64,000 bases of DNA from assembly GCA_035079385.1 (NCBI GenBank), contig JAVHKY010000025.1:20000501-20064500 (forward strand), in the 5' to 3' direction. The position numbers were made by a program, and so were the translations under genes. Shown piece after piece: positions 1 to 9,612 of this stretch. The notes under the pieces are model-generated. The model was not told the DNA's origin, did not search any database, and saw only the letters and a list, made by a program, of their open reading frames with translations. How positions within the stretch are numbered: the stretch's first letter is position 1; each line of letters starts with the position of its first letter. The DNA comes from Aspidiotus rigidus (Eukaryota; Arthropoda; Insecta; Hemiptera; Diaspididae).

Positions 1-24
1 GATAGATTTTGAAAAAACACCGTG

Positions 25-397
25 ATGTACTATGTGCCATTTCTGGCACGTTCAACTTCAAATGTAATTTTTATCGATACTAAGAGGAAATTTCTGAGTC
101 TGATTTCAGAAATGGGAAGTTGAGATCTCTATCTTTTAATTTTTCATAAGGATAACTTCATTTGAGGGAATAATCATGGAGTTTGAGAGCTTCAAAAATT
201 TTCATTTTCAATCAAGCAATATCCCTACTTCCGAACGTCATAAATTTCGTATTTATGAATATTTTTTTCTGAAACTTGTTTTGCTGACGAGGATACGAAT
301 ACTGAACACCCTTACGTTATTTTCATCAAAAAATATTGTCTACATTTGAAAATATGATCGTTTTTTTCGAACGTGCCAAATGTGGCACATAGTACAT
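25..397. mobile_element. MITE-like element with ~29-bp terminal inverted repeats
   Basis: The left end (25-53) and the reverse complement of the right end (369-397) both read ATGTACTATGTGCCA, then a few differing bases, then TGGCACGTTC. Each end also holds a small palindrome of its own (GTGCCA...TGGCAC). The interior is AT-rich and has no coding signal. No convincing target-site duplication is visible, so the outer boundaries and superfamily are uncertain. It could be a non-autonomous DNA transposon or a simple inverted duplication. Confidence 0.6.
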
Positions 398-2029
398 TAA
401 GGGTTAACTCACTATTGACAATATTTTTGACAATGATATTTCATAGTACCCTCTATTTCACAAGACTGTTAGTAACGAAAGTCGCTGTTTTTTGGAAGAC
501 AATGTAAGCCGATTTCCTCGTCTTCTGGGTAATGCTAACAGGCTTACCCATCATTATAGTCAGACAGAGCGCATAGTGCATCCGTTCAGAACGACCAAAA
601 TGGATTTTTTTTTTCTTTCATTACAAATATACAAACTATCGAGTGTTCGACAAAACGCACGTAAAAAAATATACCTATAAAATAAGCCGTGTATGTGTGT
701 ATCGTTTATGTGCAGGTTCGCGATATTGCAAAAACCTTTTATTTTTTATGGTTGGCGATAATTTTTTTTTTTTTTTTTTTCTTTCAAAGTTCTGCCCACC
801 GTTTCTAATAATTGCATTCACGTGTAACTTTCAGTTCGCCGGCCACTGCACTCGTAGACTTAGGCTGAGTCTATTGAAGATTGCCAAATATTGCATTGTG
901 TGACGCGGGTGAGTGATGATTCCTATTTACACTATTGTTATTATGCATTATGGTCAACAAATTTGCGTAAAAAAAATTCTTAGTACGTCTTACATTGTCT
1001 TCTAGAAAGTATAACCGGTAGTTCGTAATAGTTATTGATAAAATGCAATCTGTGTAAAACTTACGAGGCCTTGAATAGACCATTTAATAGAGTAGGCAGG
1101 CTTTTTTTTTTTTTTAGGTTAGTGCATTTGATGAACGAGGAAGGGAGAACTGACGACGTGATGCTCTATTTTACCGTGGTCATGCAATGATTCACAAAGT
1201 ACTTAATAATTGTTCAAATCTCTGGATATTACTTATGGAAAAGAGAAAATTCTCTTGTTTTCGATTTCATACAATACCAGTAAATTCCTAACACTCGTTT
1301 TATACAGTGTACTGATATGGTGAGAAAGAAAGAAGAAAAAGAGCTAACACAAACTAAGACTTACCTTTCACTCAACTCGAACAACAGACTAGAAATATTC
1401 CGATTGATTTCTCCCTAGATATTTCATAAACCTTTTCACTCCCCTACAACAGAACAATCAGTGAAAACGAAGTCACTCACACTGTCTCCCTCTGTTCTAA
1501 AAAGTCAACTCTCGGTCTCGCTATGCTTCACAAACTTCACCAAAATACGATCTCATACCTCCGATTTTTTTTAGGTTCTTTCTCTGATAACGGGTAAATG
1601 GCCTTAATTATCCCAATTCTAAAATCCTCTCGAAAATAAGTGACACCCTCTATCTCACCATCCCATACCATTACTAATTTGAAGAAATTATCAATAATAC
1701 GTAGACTCCTCTGGTTTTTAGATTCTAACGAAATACTGAGTAACAGCCGATACAGTTGCTTTAAAAGTCGACCACTTTTGGTCTGGTGTAAGTAGTACAT
1801 TGCACTGTACGTTAAGCTACTTGGCTCCCAAGGCTCGCTTGCTCGTTCGCCTGCAATCTTGGTCCTACTTGCAGATTTTTGAATCACCTAAGCGCGTGGT
1901 ATGAGAGGGGCGTACTAATTTTCTCTTTAATTTGGAAGAAGGAGAGTGGTGTACATGTACTCGTATCACCTATGGAGTATAAGGAAAAATTTTTCTAAAA
2001 AAAACGCCTCCAGAGTAGCTGTTGGCTGC
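398..2029. other. unassigned AT-rich sequence
   Basis: I recognise no gene or element here. There is a run of 19 T at 762-780 and another T-rich run near 1101-1116. The short open frames have no recognisable domain and are rich in residues encoded by AT-rich codons. Confidence 0.5.
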
Positions 2030-2705
2030 TACGATCTCCTTCACTATTTCAATTTCAATAGTTCTGAATCGTCGCTGACTTGTGCCCTGTGGTGGTAGGA
2101 GTCGTTTGGGATGACAGTGTCGATGTGCGATTGCTTCCTGTAGATTTTGTATTCTATCTTGTTGTTCTTCAATGCGAGAAATAGGTCCGAATAGTTGATG
2201 GTCTCATTGTCTTTTTTCTCTGTGAATTCGATCCCCTCATCAATCGCATTCGTTTTGGTCCAGTTGTGTATTAGTGCCTGACCACATATCGTCTACTTAT
2301 GTAGCCCAGTATTTGATCGATTTTCTGAATTTGCTGCCTTTCAGTACCTTGTTTTGGATGTCAATCTTCGCCGGTAACAGCGGCGATCGATTCGCTAGTC
2401 CTTCTTCCTGGCTACAGAACTCGGTATTGAATCAGCAATAGTTCTGGTCCACGATCTCTTCCACTATTTTCACATACTTCAGTTCATCAGGGTTCCCATG
2501 GTATTTGTTGTTTCGCAGTAGGGTAAGAAGTTTCTCCTTTGGTATGGTACCAAACGTGTTTGTTACGTCCAAGGATACCAGTTTATCGTTGCTCTTGATT
2601 TCCGACTTGCCCAATCCCTTTATCAGCTCCTTATCGTTTCTGATGCTTTGTTTAGATGCGATTCAAGAATCTGGTGGTAATCTTTGCTATCTTGTAACAT
2701 GGTGA
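2030..2705 (-). pseudogene. Penelope-like reverse transcriptase fragment (second PLE family)
   Basis: On the minus strand, 2614-2432 encodes a frame with LVSLDVTNTFGTIPKEKL, which matches the RT motif A region of PLEs (normally S-F/L-D-V-x-x-L-F-x-x-I-P). Further along the same strand, in other frames, are YWAT-stop-VDDMW (the YVDD active-site region with an in-frame stop, near 2290), INYSDLFLALKNNKIEYKIYRK (typically N-F-L-D-L...I-Y-R-K-P) and HIDTVIPNDSYHH. Several frameshifts and stops make this a dead fragment. It differs from the element at 6607-9221 and matches the fragments at 45340-45900. No GIY-YIG segment remains. The family assignment rests on motif order. Confidence 0.75.
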
Positions 2706-3088
2706 TCAAGTGGTGCGAAGTGATCTGAAAAATGATATAAAGATTAAGTATCCTACCCGGGAAGTCTTATTCATAATCAATTTTGTTAAGAGAATACAGA
2801 CTTAGATCTTCCTCCACAACAATGGCTGTAGTTGAGAGGACTTCACGACGGACTTTGCCGTTCAATTTCCTAACTTTCTTAACGACAGCATTGCGCTTGG
2901 GTATTGAGGACGGAATAAAAGCAAGTTTACGTATTGGTCAAAGCCATTTCAATTATAATTCGACAAATTTCGTACGAACAGAATAAATTCGCAATATTGT
3001 ATTCAGTTTTAAGTACTGTACTTATCATCATATTTTTCTTTTTTTTCTTTCGTTGATAGGAGTTCTCCAAATTATTTCAAAGGTAAAT

Positions 3089-3435
3089 GAGGACCTATCC
3101 GTAAAAAGGGCGTCCGTGAAGAAAAATTTATTACAGAAAAATCAGTTTTAAGTTTCAGTTCAAAATATCTCCGCAACAACGAGTTTAATCAAAAAAATGG
3201 TATGGATGAAAATTAAAGAGCAACTCTTCTTCTATAAGAAATGATAATCACATTTTGAATACATCCAGAAACGAACGAAGTAGAGATCATTGAAAATATG
3301 ACAACGGACGCCCTTCTTGCTGAGATGGAAAAAATTGTTATAAAAGATAAGTTTATGATCTGAAACGCTCGAAAATCGAGGTCTCATCAAAAAGGGCGTC
3401 CGTCCAACGGACGCCCTTTGTACAGATAGGTCCTC
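3089..3435. mobile_element. MITE with 28-bp terminal inverted repeats and AAAT duplication
   Basis: The ends start AGGACCTATC and carry GGGCGTCCGT; the two arms differ at about two positions over 28 bp. The element is flanked by AAAT at 3085-3088 and 3436-3439, which may be a 4-bp target-site duplication. The right end is itself a palindrome: AAAGGGCGTCCGT, a 3-nt loop, then the reverse complement (about 3391-3419). Another copy of the ACGGACGCCCTT core lies near 3304, so the core occurs four times, as transposase-binding subterminal repeats often do. There is no coding capacity. The superfamily is not assigned. Confidence 0.75.
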
Positions 3436-3569
3436 AAATGGAGTTTAACAAGCCTTTTGAATTTTGGTGCTACCGGGTTCATCTCAAGCGTCTTTTCAAG
3501 GCCACACGTATTGTTCTCTTCTGTTCTGGTATGTCTAAATCGGGCCCTTCTTCAGCTTTTGGTATTCTT

Positions 3570-5100
3570 TCACTGCTTGAGAAACTCGAGAAAATTTCGA
3601 CCATTAGAGGAATAGTTGGTTTTGACTTCAAGTAGTGATTTGGGCTCAGTCCTATTTCAGGGATTTATGAAAGTTTTCACCTTTTATCTCTGTGTATGAT
3701 TCGGAACTTGCACGATTTTGACATGTTTCCCGTCTTTCCGGAAGTTTCCTGAATCCTATAGTCCCTAATTCCAAAATTTGCGAGTTCACACCACCCTCGC
3801 GAGTCGCCCCCCCTCCAATAATCCTGTATACTTTATCCCTTCTCTTATCTTATAATAAACTATGACGTCACTAGACGTGACCCAGAGACCCCCTCCAACT
3901 ATGACTTCATCAGCTGGTGATGTCAGCAACCGCGACCTGAAATCTGCAAGTTCAGTCCATCTACCCTCCCCCTCCTCCTCCTCCTCCTTAATATAATCTA
4001 TGAGTGGTTTAGTGTAGGCTTTGATACTGTGTGTTATGCCTGGTGTGAAAAATGGGAAGAAATGGATTAGCTAGAAAGGCTTGGAAGACGTGCTGAAATT
4101 ACATCAGAGGAAAATATCGAGACATAAAATTAATTACAAAGAGATTTTAATTCAGCAAGAAATTGAGGCTCTGCTCGCACAATAAATTGAATAGTTGGCA
4201 AAATAAATGACGTCCCTACGGAACAAATTCTTCTACTATTCGGAATCTAAAGGACAGAAAAATAAACGTTCATCCGTCAGTCTTGTACACGGGAGTAAGT
4301 TTGACGTATAAGACTAAATTTAGTCAAGATTTGGGATGGTGCAGGTCCTTAGCGGGTTGAACCAGAATAATAAGAGATTCTAATATTGTCTATAGTCAAG
4401 TACTTACGAGATTGTTGGGTAGGTGTCTGCAAATCGGACATTTTGTCGTAAAGATTCTTTGTATTCCTTGAACTTCGCAGGCATCGGAGAAATATTAAAG
4501 AGAGTGAGTTTGGCGGATGTTATTGAAAATGGGTCGATTTTACATTGCTATGGATTTTGTTCTTTATGTTTATCAACCGAATAATGTCGCGAAGTTGAAA
4601 CTTCAACTTCAACCCCGGGGAGGAGTTGACGATTTTCGACACCTGGTTTCATGAAGGTTTATAATAGGCCTGGTATAGTTCAGTATACTGTATAGCACTG
4701 TGTAATGGAGGCTAAAGAGTAGTACGCAAATTCTGAAATTTGCAAGTATGACGTCATCAGGCGTGACCCGAAAACCTAGTACAAAGTAAACTTGAACGGT
4801 ATTACTATGAGGCCTACCCATAGTATAGTGGTGACAGTTGGGAGGCTTACAAACGGAGTGAGTGATCTCGAAAATAGAAGAAAGAGAGAGCCCAAGCTGA
4901 TAAAGTTATGAATGTTGATGAGGTCACTGGCAGCTGTCAGGGGTCACAAGCAGCCACCATGGCTCGTCTGGACGTCAAGATTCGATGATATCACTAATGT
5001 TGATATGGAGGCGAACGATTGCAACGAGTCAGACCCTCGTAAGCTAGACGTCTCAAAATGCAGTATACCAAGAATGGGGGGGGGGGGTGAACAGGTGGAT
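3570..5100. repeat. long dispersed repeat C, copy 1
   Basis: This stretch is colinear with 43720-44790 over many blocks: 'CAGGGATTTATGAAAGTTT', 'AATAAACTATGACGTCA', the 'GTTGGGAGGCTTAC...GTGAGTGATC' block near 4838, and 'TTATGAATGTTGATG' near 4907. Similarity is broken by indels. It contains TGACGTCA palindromes at 3863-3870 and 4749-4756. The largest frame (4912-5250) is not conserved as protein between the copies, so I treat the repeat as non-coding. It is probably an old transposable element of unknown class. Confidence 0.6.
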
Positions 5101-5180
5101 CGAATGAGCCTCCTTGATAGCTTATCTTACAGTACACCCCGGCTATCTAAGAACTGGGCATACGCCTCAGTGAGAAAAAT

Positions 5181-6594
5181 CCAAAAGCTAGCCTATGGTT
5201 TTATCACGAAACGGGCATGGCCTCAAAATATAAACGAGGTCTTTCACTAGTAGACATGAAACATGATTAATCTTTTGAAATGTTTCATGTCTTTGCTTTG
5301 ACGTCTTCCCCGAAATTCGCGTCCTTACGTCCGTAATACCATGACCTTGGGACTTGGAAGAATTTTCGTCAATCTCTGCCCTACCTAATTCCTGAATTTG
5401 CGTAAGCCCGTACGGTTCAGATCCCTCCTTGTATACTAGCTTTATACTAGACCTGCACATAGACAGTATACTAGACTTGGAGTAGGCCTAGTCAGCTTAA
5501 TATACAGTATAGTAAGAGCTACTCAGCGTAGCTTACAGAGTCTATATTAGACTAACCCATATACTACACTAGAGATCCAAAACATTTATTGGATGTAGAG
5601 TTGGCTAAAAAGGGTGGCGAAATCGTCTGCGTAACAAACAGTATATTAAAATTATACTAGATCATCTATTGAGAAGTTGTTCTAAAAAATTTTATTCTCT
5701 ATCGTAAAATGAGGGCTAGTCAGCTTAGCATACAGTGGGGGGGTCCCCAGTTGGAACTTACTCCATGGGGCGAGTTTATTCGCGATTAAAGACAATATTA
5801 TAAACTAGCCTTTGCAGAGAGATCGCCCTCTGCAAGGGGTTTTATCATCTTATATGTAGTTTATGTCTAGTGCTTCCATACTCAAGGGTTGCCCGCAGAG
5901 ACTTGTCGAGTCGACTTATGCACTGGACGGGTTTCCCTTTCGTTCTTCGGCTATTAATCATCCACTCAGTTCCCCCAATTGATCTAACAGTGATCTCAGG
6001 GCAGCTGGGAGGAGAAAAGTAGGTTGGGAGGTACAATACCGGGGGGGGGGGGGCTCCTCTACATCCCTAGATAAGTGGGGTAGAGGTGACCTAATAATAA
6101 TTACAATGATACTTAGGTGTTATATACATAGTACAATTATAAATTATGTGTTGGTTAACAATCTTACTCCTATACCTGTAATAGTAGCAAGTAAAGATCC
6201 ACAGGGCATGTCCAGTACTCCACTTTTAGTCGATGGTTACAGGGAAATAACCGCCTTCCCCAGTAGTAGGGCATCCGGATGTGGTGTGAGGATGGTCATG
6301 AGAACATGTGTACATTTATGGTATGAAATTGTTTAACAACTTATTCTTATCCTGAAGTAGATGAAAAAAGTGATCCTGCTGTCGCGTGACTAATACTCCA
6401 CTTATCGCCCATGGTTACAGGAAATAGCTACAATCCCAGTAATTAGGCGCTTCAGCAGGGTGTGGTGTTGTGAGTACAAACTATTGTTAGGTACATACTT
6501 ATATAAGGTCCGTGGTCCTTGGGTTGGTTGGATAGACAGCTGCGGCCCGATGGTGTCTTGAAGTTTGGTGAAAGCCCTGCCTAGTTGTGTGGAC
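5181..6594. other. unassigned sequence with TATACTAG-rich patch and poly-G runs
   Basis: Near 5430-5560 the words TATACTAG, TATACTAGACC and TAGGCCTAG recur many times, and similar words appear near 9330 and 59590. Poly-G runs occur near 5077 and 6042. No gene is recognised. The last 12 bases (6595-6606 follows) abut the Penelope-like element. Confidence 0.4.
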
Positions 6595-6606
6595 CAACTA
6601 AGAGCG
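6595..6606. repeat. 12-bp target-site duplication, left copy
   Basis: CAACTAAGAGCG here is repeated exactly at 9222-9233. The two copies bracket the Penelope-like element. The identity ends at exactly 12 bp on both sides (C versus T before it, T versus G after it). Penelope-like elements are known to make duplications of roughly this size. Confidence 0.85.
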
Positions 6607-6675
6607 TAAACGAAAAAACGAATACTCTAAAGGGAGAGTAAACAAATGCAAACCGCAGAAAATAAAAACGAAGGG

Positions 6676-6704
6676 AGCGCTTTCGGTTAAACAACCATCT
6701 TCAG
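6676..6704 (-). ncRNA. hammerhead-like 3' motif of the PLE
   Basis: On the minus strand: CTGAAGA, T, stem GGTT, loop GTTT, stem AACC, GAAA, GCGCT. CUGANGA and GAAA flanking a short stem are the two conserved core strands of a hammerhead ribozyme around stem II, and hammerheads are documented in PLEs. One unpaired U between CUGAAGA and the stem departs from the textbook fold, and I cannot identify a clear stem III plus cleavage triplet. A GCTTTC about 25 nt upstream could alternatively pair with GAAAGC. The motif recurs in three other copies. Confidence 0.55.
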
Positions 6705-6749
6705 ACCTGAAATGAAAGCAACTGACGAACGAATGAGAAGGAAGAGGTA

Positions 6750-8876
6750 TTAAGATCGTCCGAACGAGAAATCACGGTGTGAATCATAAACCTGTTCGAT
6801 CAAGCCATCTTCCGGAATGTACGAGTTGAGTATAGTGATACCGTCAGTGTTGAGGTGACGCATTATCTCTATATTCTCAAGGGCGATACGCTTACGGTAG
6901 GAATTCTCCTTATGGAGGAGCTTTTCGGATCCCTCGCGGAAACTGTGGCCACTGTTAATCAAATGATCAGCGAAAGCTGACTCCCCTAAGCGTCCCTTCT
7001 TCCAAGACTTCAGGTGCTCAGCTACTCTAACTTTCATCTGGCGGCTGGTCTCACCAATATAAAAGCCTCCACAATCCTCACATTCCATCTTATAAACACC
7101 ACTCCTCTCATCAACCGGTATGGGATCCTTCAGTCTCACAAACAACCTCTTGACTGTGGTATGGTTGTAAAACGCGGGTCTGAAACCAAACGGGCGAAGG
7201 GCCCGACCCAATTGCTGGGAGAAATTCCCCAGGAAAGGGAGACTGATCCAATGCAAACGGCGATCACGGATCTTGCCTCGGGGGAGGGAGGTGGTGGAAT
7301 CAAGAAGGCTCCTCGTAACTTTCCTCCGAACCATCACGTCAACGTCGACATTGACTCCATTCACTCTAGCCAGGTGTTTTATAGTAAGTAATTCTTTCTT
7401 ATAAGCAGATTGACTCAAAGGAATACGAGTCAGTCTGTGAACTAGGCTATGAAAAGCAGCCATCTTATGAGCAACAGGACCGAATGAACCACCGTGGACT
7501 AAAACATCGGTCGTAGTATCTTTCCTGTAAATTCCAACCTTGTGGATACCGTCTAAAATAGAGATCGATAAATCCAAAAAGTTAATGGAAAATACCCCTA
7601 TTTCCAACGTAAATTTGATGGAAGGGTACCAGGAATTGAGATACCTCAGAAACTCACCAAGGAGATCTGGGTGACCAGTCCAGGTACATAGAACGTCATC
7701 AACGTACCTGTGCCAATAATGAATATGATTAAGTAACACCTGGTTCGAGGAAAAGAGGTCAAGTTCAAACTTACACATGAAAATTTCGGAGATAAGAGAG
7801 CCTAGAGGTGATCCAATAGGGATCCCTACTTCCTCAGGGAACTCGAAAAATTTCCCTTCAAATTTACAGAAGTTAGGGGACCAGCAAGTATTCAGGAGAT
7901 CAAAAAATTCCTGAAACTCATTGTGAGGAATGTTGGCACTGATGAGTAGCTCACCCATCCGCTGGATAGTAGCAGCCTTAGGAATATTCGGAAACAAACC
8001 AACAACATCAAACGAGCAGATGGTCGTTCCTGGGGGAAGGCTTACATCCTTGAGGACGTCAGTTAAAGAGGCCGAATTCAAGACCGAATGAGGAGATTCA
8101 AAATCAATGCGATTCTTGAACCAACGGTCAAGGAATTTGGCAAGGAGGTAGGTAGGAGAGGAGACAAAAGAAACGACGGGTCGCATCGGGGTATTCTTCT
8201 TATGCACTTTGGGCAACCCGTAGAGGAGGGGGGGTGTGGGGTTAGGAACCAGGACGGCTTTTTTCAAAGCAGGAGTTTTGATAATAGCCTTACTCCTGTT
8301 GATGACACTCCTAACTTCTCTAACGTGCTTAGGGAAGCTGAAATCCCCACTCTCTTTAGCACCACACTGCTGTAGGACTTCATGGACCTTGGAAGAATAG
8401 GCCGACCTCTCCATCACTACAACAGCGTTGCCCTTGTCAGCCTTAGTGACGATTAGATCTCCCTCTTTCATCTTCCTCTTTAAACCCTGAATGACTCCTC
8501 CCAATTTATTGCTCATGCGAGGGAGGGGGTTATTACGGACCAAATCAGCACAGACTTTCTGGGTATTATAACCAGGACCAATCTTAACCGCAAGATCCGC
8601 AACAACATTCGCCAAGGTTTCATCATTCTTAAGGGGAGGCAGACTGAATTTCAAACCTTTCTCAAGGAGGGCTGTTTCGTCACTATTAAACACTACCTGA
8701 CTATTATTTATGAGGGGGGGATGGAATTTGTGAACAACAACACCGTCACTCACCCCTTCCTCAACCACATCCTCATTAACCTTCATTAGGGAGGACAACT
8801 TCTTATTTTTCCTCTCCTTCAACTTCACCTCAAACTTCCGACACTTTGACGTCCCGCATAAAGTAATCAAACTCAA
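6750..8876 (-). CDS. Penelope-like reverse transcriptase with C-terminal GIY-YIG endonuclease
   Basis: An open frame of 708 codons, counted from a TTG that is not a credible start; the protein really continues upstream in another frame (see 8878-9220). Domains in order: a conserved N-terminal block with DKGNAVVV (residues 148-155); RT with GLPKVHK (220-226), SFDVVGLFPNIP (288-299, motif A), GIPIGSPLG (351-359) and YVDDV (391-395, the catalytic Asp pair); NFLDL (432-436); RKDTTTD (451-457); and a linker with CEDC (599-602). GIY-YIG follows, with GVY (593-595), YIG (607-609) and the catalytic-type Arg region R613/R618, then FADHLINSGH. All RT and nuclease hallmarks are present and no internal stop occurs, so the enzyme could be active if the upstream indel is an assembly error. 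Known function of the family: target-primed reverse transcription. Confidence 0.95.
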   Translation of the reverse strand: MSLITLCGTSKCRKFEVKLKERKNKKLSSLMKVNEDVVEEGVSDGVVVHKFHPPLINNSQVVFNSDETALLEKGLKFSLPPLKNDETLANVVADLAVKIGPGYNTQKVCADLVRNNPLPRMSNKLGGVIQGLKRKMKEGDLIVTKADKGNAVVVMERSAYSSKVHEVLQQCGAKESGDFSFPKHVREVRSVINRSKAIIKTPALKKAVLVPNPTPPLLYGLPKVHKKNTPMRPVVSFVSSPTYLLAKFLDRWFKNRIDFESPHSVLNSASLTDVLKDVSLPPGTTICSFDVVGLFPNIPKAATIQRMGELLISANIPHNEFQEFFDLLNTCWSPNFCKFEGKFFEFPEEVGIPIGSPLGSLISEIFMCKFELDLFSSNQVLLNHIHYWHRYVDDVLCTWTGHPDLLGEFLRYLNSWYPSIKFTLEIGVFSINFLDLSISILDGIHKVGIYRKDTTTDVLVHGGSFGPVAHKMAAFHSLVHRLTRIPLSQSAYKKELLTIKHLARVNGVNVDVDVMVRRKVTRSLLDSTTSLPRGKIRDRRLHWISLPFLGNFSQQLGRALRPFGFRPAFYNHTTVKRLFVRLKDPIPVDERSGVYKMECEDCGGFYIGETSRQMKVRVAEHLKSWKKGRLGESAFADHLINSGHSFREGSEKLLHKENSYRKRIALENIEIMRHLNTDGITILNSYIPEDGLIEQVYDSHRDFSFGRS

Positions 8877-8877
8877 G

Positions 8878-9220
8878 GGGGGGGGAGCACACCGGAGAGT
8901 CTCGAATGGACCAAAAGGTTTAATCTAGTCGCAATATTAAATTTACCATACCATCTTCGCAACTCCGTTCTGATCCACTTCTCCCTCATATAATTCTCCA
9001 GTTTCTTAGTCGTAATCTTACAATCGGAATAAAACCGGAATTTAACGAACTTAGGTCTCAAATGCAAAGCTAAACACCGACGAAGAAACCAAATATGAGA
9101 GGAAAACGAAGCGCGTTGCTTCCGAAATTTCAGAAAAAGGAACGATAAATACGCCGCAGAAGCGTTCTCAATTAAACGAATCCGTTCCTTAAGGTTACGG
9201 CTATCCTGGAACGGATTCGT
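8878..9220 (-). CDS. N-terminal part of the Penelope-like protein, frame-shifted from the main ORF
   Basis: The minus strand is open from just after a TGA at 9223-9221 to a TGA at the poly-C tract. It begins Q-D-S-R-N-L-K-E-R-I-R, matching the N-termini readable at 16232 (M-N-S-R-N-L-E-D-R-I) and 41642 (M-S-V-R-N-L-V-D-R-I). It contains basic stretches such as RPKFVKFRF, typical of PLE N-termini. It stops inside nine consecutive C (minus strand; G9 at 8877-8885). One extra base in that run would join it to the 708-codon frame, giving about 820 residues, a normal PLE size. No ATG is retained, because the 5' junction lies at the expected start codon. Confidence 0.8.
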
Positions 9221-9221
9221 T

Positions 9222-9233
9222 CAACTAAGAGCG
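9222..9233. repeat. 12-bp target-site duplication, right copy
   Basis: CAACTAAGAGCG, identical to 6595-6606, marks the 5' boundary of the minus-strand PLE insertion. Confidence 0.85.
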
Positions 9234-9478
9234 GTTGTCCGAGAAGCTTACAATAGCCTGAATTAGATTTACTCGTATAGTAGAGGAAGGATCCAGAAGC
9301 TAGTCAGCTTGACGCACATTATACTAGACTTGAATAATGACCCTGGTAACCAGCAAAGAGCTAACATAGACACAAAACATGATCTTCATTTATTTGGTCA
9401 TACCAGAACATTTTTTTTAATTGTCTGTGCAAGAAAATCTCTCTTTCTACTTTATTCAGCATTTACAAAGTTTTATTC

Positions 9479-9612
9479 AAGCTAAAACGTTAGCAAACAT
9501 CACCAAATATTCCTGAAAATGAAACGACGGGCCAAAGACTCGCCAGTCCTCGTGTGAGAAGAGCAAGTAGGGAGATGGAAGTCATACTCGAGTCGTTAGC
9601 GATCTCTTTATA
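9479..9612 (-). mobile_element. 3'-end fragment of the second PLE family
   Basis: This segment aligns with 45340-45450: both contain 'AAATATTCCT', then 'GAAGTCATACT', 'AGTCGTTA' and 'CGATCT' in the same order. At 45340 the block lies directly after a GIY-YIG remnant, so here it is read as the tail of that coding region plus 3' UTR. No open frame survives. Confidence 0.5.

Larger units (their letters stand above)
6607..9221 (-). mobile_element. near-intact Penelope-like retroelement (PLE, GIY-YIG+)
   Basis: A 2615-bp insertion read on the minus strand, with its 5' end at 9221 and 3' end at 6607, and bounded by a perfect 12-bp duplication. It encodes a long RT plus GIY-YIG protein that is split by one homopolymer indel at 8877-8885. 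The first ~16 nt (9221 downwards) are an inverted copy of sequence about 35 nt further in: GAACGAATCCGTTCC against GGAACGGATTCGTT (around 9175-9190). This suggests snap-back priming of the second strand. The start codon seen in related copies (M-x-S-R-N-L) is replaced here by the junction. The 3' UTR holds the hammerhead-like motif (6676-6704) and a TACTCT/AGAGTA hairpin (6623-6640). It is the youngest-looking PLE in the window. Confidence 0.93.

Noticed and set aside
7014..7391. 125-codon plus-strand frame
   Set aside because: It lies antisense to the PLE protein, whose motifs are clear on the minus strand.
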